From assembly GCF_900119795.1 (NCBI RefSeq), contig NZ_LT634361.1:1488001-1552000 (forward strand): DNA of 64,000 bases, written 5' to 3'. The translations under genes and the position numbers were made by a program. A model generated the notes under the pieces. That model was not told the DNA's origin, made no database searches, and saw nothing but the letters and a program-made list of their open reading frames with translations. Origin of the DNA: Tenacibaculum maritimum NCIMB 2154. Its GTDB lineage: Bacteria; Bacteroidota; Bacteroidia; Flavobacteriales; Flavobacteriaceae. The stretch's first letter is position 1. Every line of letters starts with the position of its first letter. Positions 59,801 to 64,000 of this stretch are shown here, piece after piece.

Positions 59801-62800
59801 ATAGATGCAGTAGATGATGATTTTACAGGAAGTCCAGTTACGGCAGGAGATAATACGTCTAGTGTAGTTGGTAATGATACGTTGGATGGCAGTGGAGTAG
59901 TGATAGGAACAGGAGCCGGCGAGGTAAGTTTGAGTGGAGTTACAGTTCCAGCAGGCTTGACGCTAAACGGAGATGGAACAGTTAGTGTGGCTACTGGTAC
60001 ACCTTCTGGTAGTTATGCAGTGGTGTATGAGATTTGTGAGAATGGAGCGACTCCAGTAAATTGCGATCGAGCTACGGCAACTATAGTGGTATCGAATCCA
60101 ATAGATGCAGTAGATGATGATTTTACAGGAAGTCCAGTTACAGCAGGAGATAATACGTCTAGTGTAGTTGGTAATGATACGTTGGATGGCAGTGGAGTAG
60201 TGATAGGAACAGGAGCCGGCGAGGTAAGTTTGAGTGGAGTTACAGTTCCAGCAGGCTTGACGCTAAACGGAGATGGAACAGTTAGTGTGGCTACTGGTAC
60301 ACCTTCTGGTAGTTATGCAGTGGTGTATGAGATTTGTGAGAATGGAGCGACTCCAGTAAATTGTGATCGAGCTACGGCAACTATAGTGGTATCGAATCCA
60401 ATAGATGCATTAGATGATGATTTTACAGGAAGTCCAGTTACAGCAGGAGATAATACGTCTAGTGTAGTTGGTAATGATACGTTGGATGGCAGTGGAGTAG
60501 TGATAGGAACAGGAGTTGGCGAGGTAAGTTTAAGTGGAGTTACGGTTCCAGCAGGCTTGACGCTAAACGGAGATGGAACAGTTAGTGTGGCTACTGGTAC
60601 ACCTTCTGGTAGTTATGCAGTGGTGTATGAGATTTGTGAGAATGGAGCGACTCCAGTAAATTGTGATCGAGCTACGGCAACTATAGTGGTATCGAATCCA
60701 ATAGATGCAGTAGATGATGATTTTACAGGAAGTCCAGTTACGGCAGGAGATAATACGTCTAGTGTAGTTGGTAATGATACGTTGGATGGCAGTGGAGTAG
60801 TGATAGGAACAGGAGCCGGCGAGGTAAGTTTGAGTGGAGTTACAGTTCCAGCAGGCTTGACGCTAAACGGAGATGGAACAGTTAGTGTGGCTACTGGTAC
60901 ACCTTCTGGTAGTTATGCAGTGGTGTATGAGATTTGTGAGAATGGAGCGACTCCAGTAAATTGCGATCGAGCTACGGCAACTATAGTGGTATCGAATCCA
61001 ATAGATGCAGTAGATGATGATTTTACAGGAAGTCCAGTTACAGCAGGAGATAATACGTCTAGTGTAGTTGGTAATGATACGTTGGATGGCAGTGGAGTAG
61101 TGATAGGAACAGGAGCCGGCGAGGTAAGTTTGAGTGGAGTTACAGTTCCAGCAGGCTTGACGCTAAACGGAGATGGGACAGTTAGTGTGGCTACTGGTAC
61201 ACCTTCTGGTAGTTATGCAGTGGTGTATGAGATTTGTGAGAATGGAGCGACTCCAGTAAATTGTGATCGAGCTACGGCAACTATAGTGGTATCGAATCCA
61301 ATAGATGCAGTAGATGATGATTTTACAGGAAGTCCAGTTACAGCAGGAGATAATACGTCTAGTGTAGTTGGTAATGATACGTTGGATGGCAGTGGAGTAG
61401 TGATAGGAACAGGAGCCGGCGAGGTAAGTTTGAGTGGAGTTACAGTTCCAGCAGGCTTGACGCTAAACGGAGATGGAACAGTTAGTGTTGCTACTGGTAC
61501 ACCTTCTGGTAGTTATGCAGTGGTGTATGAGATTTGTGAGAATGGAGCGACTCCAGTAAATTGTGATCGAGCTACGGCAACTATAGTGGTATCGAATCCA
61601 ATAGATGCAGTAGATGATGATTTTACAGGAAGCCCAGTTACGGCAGGAGATAATACGTCCAGTGTAGTTGGTAATGATACGTTGGATGGCAGTGGAGTAG
61701 TGATAGGAACAGGAGCCGGCGAGGTAAGTTTAAGTGGAGTTACAGTTCCAGCAGGCTTGACGCTAAATGGAGATGGAACGGTAACAATTGACGCAAATAC
61801 TCCTGCGGGTAATTATACTATAGAGTATGATATTTGTGAGAATGGAGCGACTCCAGTAAATTGTGATCGAGCTACGGCAATCATTGTAGTGGTACCACCT
61901 GTAATAGAAGCAGTGGCGGATACAGTAGCAGGTGTTGATGGATTAGCGGGAGGAACGACACCAGCGTTGACGGGTAATGATACATTAAATGGAGTGCCAG
62001 TAAATATTGGGACAGGTCCTGGAGATGTTGAGTTAACGCCAGATAATGTTCCAGCAGGATTGACTTTAAATGCAGACGGAACAGTAACGGTAGCACCAGG
62101 TACTCCTGCGGGTAGTTATGATGTAGAATACACGATTTGTGAGGTAACGAATCCGATGAATTGTAGCAGTGTAATTTCAGTAGTAAATGTATTAGGAGCG
62201 CCAATTGTAGCAAATAACGATACGGATGCATCTGGATTGGATACAGTCAATGGATTTACAGGAGGCATCGCAGGAGATGTAACAGAGAACGATACGTTAA
62301 ATGGTGTTTTGGTAGATGACAATGATATTTTAATAACAGTATTAAATGAGGGAGGACTGACAGGAGTTAGTATAGATGGTTCAGGAAATTTAATAGTACC
62401 TTCAGGTACTCCTTCGGGAAGCTATACAGTTACGTATCAGATATGTGAGGTTTTAAACCCAGGGAATTGTGATACGGCAACGGCTTTGGTTGTTGTAGAA
62501 CCAGATACAGATGGCGATGGGGTTGTAGATTCAGTAGATTTAGATGATGATAATGATGGGATTTTAGATGTTATAGAGGAGAACGGTACCCCAGGATTGG
62601 ATACAGATAACGATGGTATTCCAGATACCTTAGATTTAGATAGTGATGGGGATGGTATTTTGGATATAGTGGAGAGTGGTCAAGATGCAGGGAGTTTAGA
62701 TACAGATGGAGATGGCGTTTTAGATAGTACAACAGATTTAGATGGCGATGGAATTGTGGATACTGCAGATGCAGATGATACGAATCCTTCGGGAGGAGGA

Positions 62801-63499
62801 AAGGTAAATCCAGTAGATACAGATAATGATGGTTCACCAGATTTTCAGGATATCGATGACGATGGCGATGGAGTGAATACGATTGATGAGAATCCAGATC
62901 CAAATACAGATGGTAGTGTTACAGATGCACAGGATACGGATAATGATGGTATTCCAGATTATTTAGATACGGATGATGATGGTGATGGAGTGAATACGAT
63001 TGATGAGAATCCAGATCCAAATACAGATAGTATTATAACAGATGCACAGGATACGGATAATGATGGAGTTCCAGATTATTTAGATACGGATGATGATGGC
63101 GATGGAGTGAATACGATTGATGAGAATCCAGATCCAAATACAGATGGTAGTATTACAGATGCGCAAGATACGGATAATGATGGTATTCCAGATTATTTAG
63201 ATATGGATGAAACCGTTACTATCTATAATGAATTTACGCCTAATGGAGATGGTGATAATGATACTTTTTATATTGAATTTATAGAGCGTTACCCGAATAA
63301 TAATTTAGAGATTTATAATAGATGGGGTAATTTGGTTTATAGTAAGAAAGGATATGATAATACATTTAAAGGAGTTTCGAATGGACGCTTAAATATAGAT
63401 GAGAATTCTAAATTACCAGTAGGGACGTATTTTTATGTACTGGATTTAGGGGAATCAGGGAAAGAACCTTTAAAAGGATGGTTATACATTAATAGGTAG
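56864..63499 (+). CDS. Giant repeat surface protein with T9SS type-B sorting domain
   Basis: 2211 residues. Signal peptide (SVLFIGMMVFSLSLFSQG), a Cys-rich N-terminal adhesin-like domain (to about 275), a thrombospondin type-3 stretch (about 285-310, DSDNDGVSDVCDLDDDNDGI), a beta-sandwich domain, a second Ca-type stretch, an Ig-like domain, ten near-identical 100-residue repeats (680-1679; each starts IDAVDDDFTGSPVTAGDNTS and contains a CENGATPVNC Cys pair), two diverged repeats, a long Asp-rich type-3 region (about 1880-2115) and a type-B (CHU_C) tail from about 2119 (NEFTPNGDGDNDTFYIE ... GTYFYVLDLGE). It should be exported by the type IX system and act as an adhesin, comparable in design to SprB. 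A PorP/SprF-like gene follows after 18 bases. Confidence 0.92.
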   Translation: MNKKYFFFQKKTFRNSVLFIGMMVFSLSLFSQGATCPTAEVLCTPNAAFPAETSAPDLGPLPSCGTSGVEPGYPVAPTLSTTPNPAFYTLQVVQSGDLYLFINTSPQTDVDFAIWGPFSDPDAVNNCQGGNFPPGVPIDCDYSSNKSEQIDVPGVLAGESYILMITNYEGLQTDITLSPNNDHGTNTAVLGGPLAFQVSAAGPYTTGDTPVDLAITPEASNPNVSGVSFSGTGIIDTTNGTFDPVAAGVGTHKVTVTGTSYGCVVSTEIDIVVNDKCDPVTSGNLDSDNDGVSDVCDLDDDNDGILDVNERPCAVLSEDFGSGVGSPENSHPNVPAGNVGNVRVGANADFNGQSWFQPNSGADATGNSVGKYLALDNPNGTSPVLMYQENIAVQINQQYSYSLFAAAAKEASGQPTSVFPDVRMQIKDGTGTVLQTINTGVLSLNWQRFEFLFVSTTPTVTVEIYNNNVGAQYNTLLIDEVFVSLISCDTDGDGIPNYLDLDSDNDGCNDAIESGGADANDDGLVDGDGVNSSGQVTTGGAILGTSYNGTTGREDIATRLIVDAASLVNQAVLNGNPVTFGITSAIATSTTVFTGTAPSTVPNYADASAMDVSGAIVYQWQEDGVDLSNTGVYSGVNTTILTISNVTGLDGKVYKLVVTHPDNPCTRIVNEATLKVIPIIDALDDDFTGSPVTAGDNTSSVVGNDTFDGSGVVIGTGVGEVSLSGVTVPAGLTLNGDGTVSVATGTPSGSYAVVYEICENGATPANCDRATATIVVSNPIDAVDDDFTGSPVTAGDNTSSVVGNDTLDGSGVVIGTGAGEISLSGVTVPAGLTLNGDGTVSVATGTPSGSYAVVYEICENGATPVNCDRATTTIVVSNPIDAVDDDFTGSPVTAGDNTSSVVGNDTLDGSGVVIGTGAGEVSLSGVTVPAGLTLNGDGTVSVATGIPSGSYAVVYEICENGATPVNCDRATTTIVVSNPIDAVDDDFTGSPVTAGDNTSSVVGNDTLDGSGVVIGTGAGEVSLSGVTVPAGLTLNGDGTVSVATGTPSGSYAVVYEICENGATPVNCDRATATIVVSNPIDAVDDDFTGSPVTAGDNTSSVVGNDTLDGSGVVIGTGAGEVSLSGVTVPAGLTLNGDGTVSVATGTPSGSYAVVYEICENGATPVNCDRATATIVVSNPIDALDDDFTGSPVTAGDNTSSVVGNDTLDGSGVVIGTGVGEVSLSGVTVPAGLTLNGDGTVSVATGTPSGSYAVVYEICENGATPVNCDRATATIVVSNPIDAVDDDFTGSPVTAGDNTSSVVGNDTLDGSGVVIGTGAGEVSLSGVTVPAGLTLNGDGTVSVATGTPSGSYAVVYEICENGATPVNCDRATATIVVSNPIDAVDDDFTGSPVTAGDNTSSVVGNDTLDGSGVVIGTGAGEVSLSGVTVPAGLTLNGDGTVSVATGTPSGSYAVVYEICENGATPVNCDRATATIVVSNPIDAVDDDFTGSPVTAGDNTSSVVGNDTLDGSGVVIGTGAGEVSLSGVTVPAGLTLNGDGTVSVATGTPSGSYAVVYEICENGATPVNCDRATATIVVSNPIDAVDDDFTGSPVTAGDNTSSVVGNDTLDGSGVVIGTGAGEVSLSGVTVPAGLTLNGDGTVTIDANTPAGNYTIEYDICENGATPVNCDRATAIIVVVPPVIEAVADTVAGVDGLAGGTTPALTGNDTLNGVPVNIGTGPGDVELTPDNVPAGLTLNADGTVTVAPGTPAGSYDVEYTICEVTNPMNCSSVISVVNVLGAPIVANNDTDASGLDTVNGFTGGIAGDVTENDTLNGVLVDDNDILITVLNEGGLTGVSIDGSGNLIVPSGTPSGSYTVTYQICEVLNPGNCDTATALVVVEPDTDGDGVVDSVDLDDDNDGILDVIEENGTPGLDTDNDGIPDTLDLDSDGDGILDIVESGQDAGSLDTDGDGVLDSTTDLDGDGIVDTADADDTNPSGGGKVNPVDTDNDGSPDFQDIDDDGDGVNTIDENPDPNTDGSVTDAQDTDNDGIPDYLDTDDDGDGVNTIDENPDPNTDSIITDAQDTDNDGVPDYLDTDDDGDGVNTIDENPDPNTDGSITDAQDTDNDGIPDYLDMDETVTIYNEFTPNGDGDNDTFYIEFIERYPNNNLEIYNRWGNLVYSKKGYDNTFKGVSNGRLNIDENSKLPVGTYFYVLDLGESGKEPLKGWLYINR
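58901..61900 (+). repeat. Ten tandem 300-bp units within the surface-protein gene
   Basis: Units begin at 58901, 59201 and every 300 bases to 61601, without a single indel and with identity at most synonymous sites. Marker substitutions show higher-order copying: units 1 and 6 share GCATTAGATG and GGAGTTGGCGAG; units 4 and 7 share the TGC codon in TTGCGATCGA; units 2 and 3 share GCTACGACAA. The second half of unit 10 is diverged and leads into degenerate copies to about 62500. Confidence 0.95.
62855..63205 (+). repeat. Three 117-bp units in the calcium-binding region
   Basis: Units start at 62855, 62972 and 63089 and encode 39 residues each (GDGVNTIDENPDPNTDGS, then an Asp-rich type-3 motif with DTDNDGIPDYLD). 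A second, separate scale of repetition in the same gene. Confidence 0.9.
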
Positions 63500-63517
63500 T
63501 ATAAATTCACAGGAAAC

Positions 63518-64000
63518 ATGAGATTAACACAAATACAAAGCAATATGAATATTTTACTACAACGCAATATTTTATTACTAGGAATATTCTTGCTATCATT
63601 TACGATATATGGTCAGCAAGACCCTCAGTACACACAGTATATGTATAATACGATGAGTGTAAACCCTGCGTATTCTGGATCGCGGGGGCATACAACAATT
63701 ACAGGTTTGGCACGTACACAATGGGTAGGATTTACAGGAGCCCCAGAAACACAAACACTAAGTTACGATACTCCACTAGGTTATAGTGGAGTAGGCTTAG
63801 GAGTTAATTTGGTAAATGATAAGATTGGTCCCGTAAATGAAACGTCATTAGATGTGAATACTTCTTACACCTTGCGTACTAGTGATGAAGGGAACTTTGC
63901 CTTTGGACTAAAACTAGGAGCTCGTTTGCTTAATATTGATTGGAGCAAAGGGAGGTACCGAGATGCAACGGATAAATTATTGAATGAAAATATCAATAAT
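63518..64000 (+). CDS. PorP/SprF family T9SS outer-membrane protein (N-terminal part)
   Basis: 161 codons from ATG 63518 to the window edge, still open. Signal peptide (ILLLGIFLLSFTIYGQ), then the PorP/SprF hallmark DPQYTQYMYNTMSVNPAYSGSRG and beta-strands GLARTQWVGFTGAPETQTLSYDTPL, GVGLGVNLVNDKIGPVNET, FAFGLKLGARLLNIDWS. An internal ATG at 63545 is an alternative start. SprF-like proteins are needed for export or attachment of type-B T9SS cargo encoded directly upstream, as for SprB; the placement 18 bases after the giant adhesin gene fits a dedicated pair. Confidence 0.9.
   Translation, partial: MRLTQIQSNMNILLQRNILLLGIFLLSFTIYGQQDPQYTQYMYNTMSVNPAYSGSRGHTTITGLARTQWVGFTGAPETQTLSYDTPLGYSGVGLGVNLVNDKIGPVNETSLDVNTSYTLRTSDEGNFAFGLKLGARLLNIDWSKGRYRDATDKLLNENINN

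Noticed and set aside
61881..62903. Minus-strand frames rich in Leu, His and Tyr opposite the surface-protein gene
   Set aside because: Antisense shadows of the repeat-rich coding sequence, with no start context or recognisable product.
1..64000. tRNA and rRNA genes
   Set aside because: No cloverleaf with a CCA-type end or rRNA-like GC-rich block was noticed in any intergenic stretch; a dedicated scan could still find one.

Overview
The window is about 64 kb of an AT-rich chromosome from a Bacteroidota bacterium, almost certainly a marine-type member of the Flavobacteriaceae (the genus is not provable here; Tenacibaculum or a relative is a guess). Evidence: promoters of the Bacteroidota type (TTG, about 20 bases, TAnnTTTG), little use of Shine-Dalgarno sites, CarboxypepD-reg/TonB outer-membrane receptors, an ECF sigma/FecR/STN-TonB signalling set, type IX secretion (T9SS) sorting domains, a PorP/SprF-like protein, and flavobacterial gene orders (serC-serA-DUF1015, pyrR-pyrB-...-rnz).

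Layout. 1-2.5 kb: end of a periplasmic folding operon (PpiC/SurA-like proteins, then a MoxR ATPase). 2.6-9.1 kb: a decayed lipoprotein gene, htpG, fabH and a lone TonB-family receptor. 9.5-12.6 kb: minus-strand operon pyrR-pyrB-STAS-like protein-orphan T9SS tail-rnz. 12.8-21.7 kb: a SulP transporter, then ilvD-ilvB-ilvN-ilvC-ilvA, preceded by two consecutive isoleucine-rich leader peptides, each followed by a terminator and a competing antiterminator arm (tandem attenuators). 21.9-23 kb: miaE and a DUF4268 gene.

23.1-31.6 kb is an accessory region. It holds a small HExxHxxGxxH metalloprotease without an export signal followed by two tandem secreted or lipoprotein paralogues whose 3' halves are almost identical (an effector/immunity-like layout); an 11-unit, 57-bp tandem array; and a six-gene cluster with an SDP-type toxin precursor (SdpC-like, frame broken at a nine-A tract), SdpA, SdpB, a DUF5808 membrane protein, an alpha/beta hydrolase and a DCC thiol oxidoreductase. 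The cluster lies between near-identical 15-bp direct repeats, with transposase-like and attC-like remnants on its upstream side.

31.6-43.7 kb: housekeeping minus-strand operons (ion channel-miaA-ompH-DUF1853-recQ; LuxC-like reductase-serC-serA-DUF1015-yggS and a DEDDh exonuclease), with a divergent ferredoxin. 43.9-54.4 kb: three related TonB-dependent receptors, the last one with an STN domain next to fecR and an ECF sigma gene, forming a cell-surface signalling cassette. 54.5-56.5 kb: ychF and a DUF2461 gene. 56.5-64 kb: a 2211-residue surface protein with ten near-identical 300-bp repeats, calcium-binding thrombospondin-type repeats and a T9SS type-B tail, followed by its probable PorP/SprF partner, which runs off the window.

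The most notable points are the SDP-like peptide-toxin cluster with its poly-A frameshift, the double ilv attenuator and the protease/paralogue module. Functional statements rest on motif reading; no database search was run.
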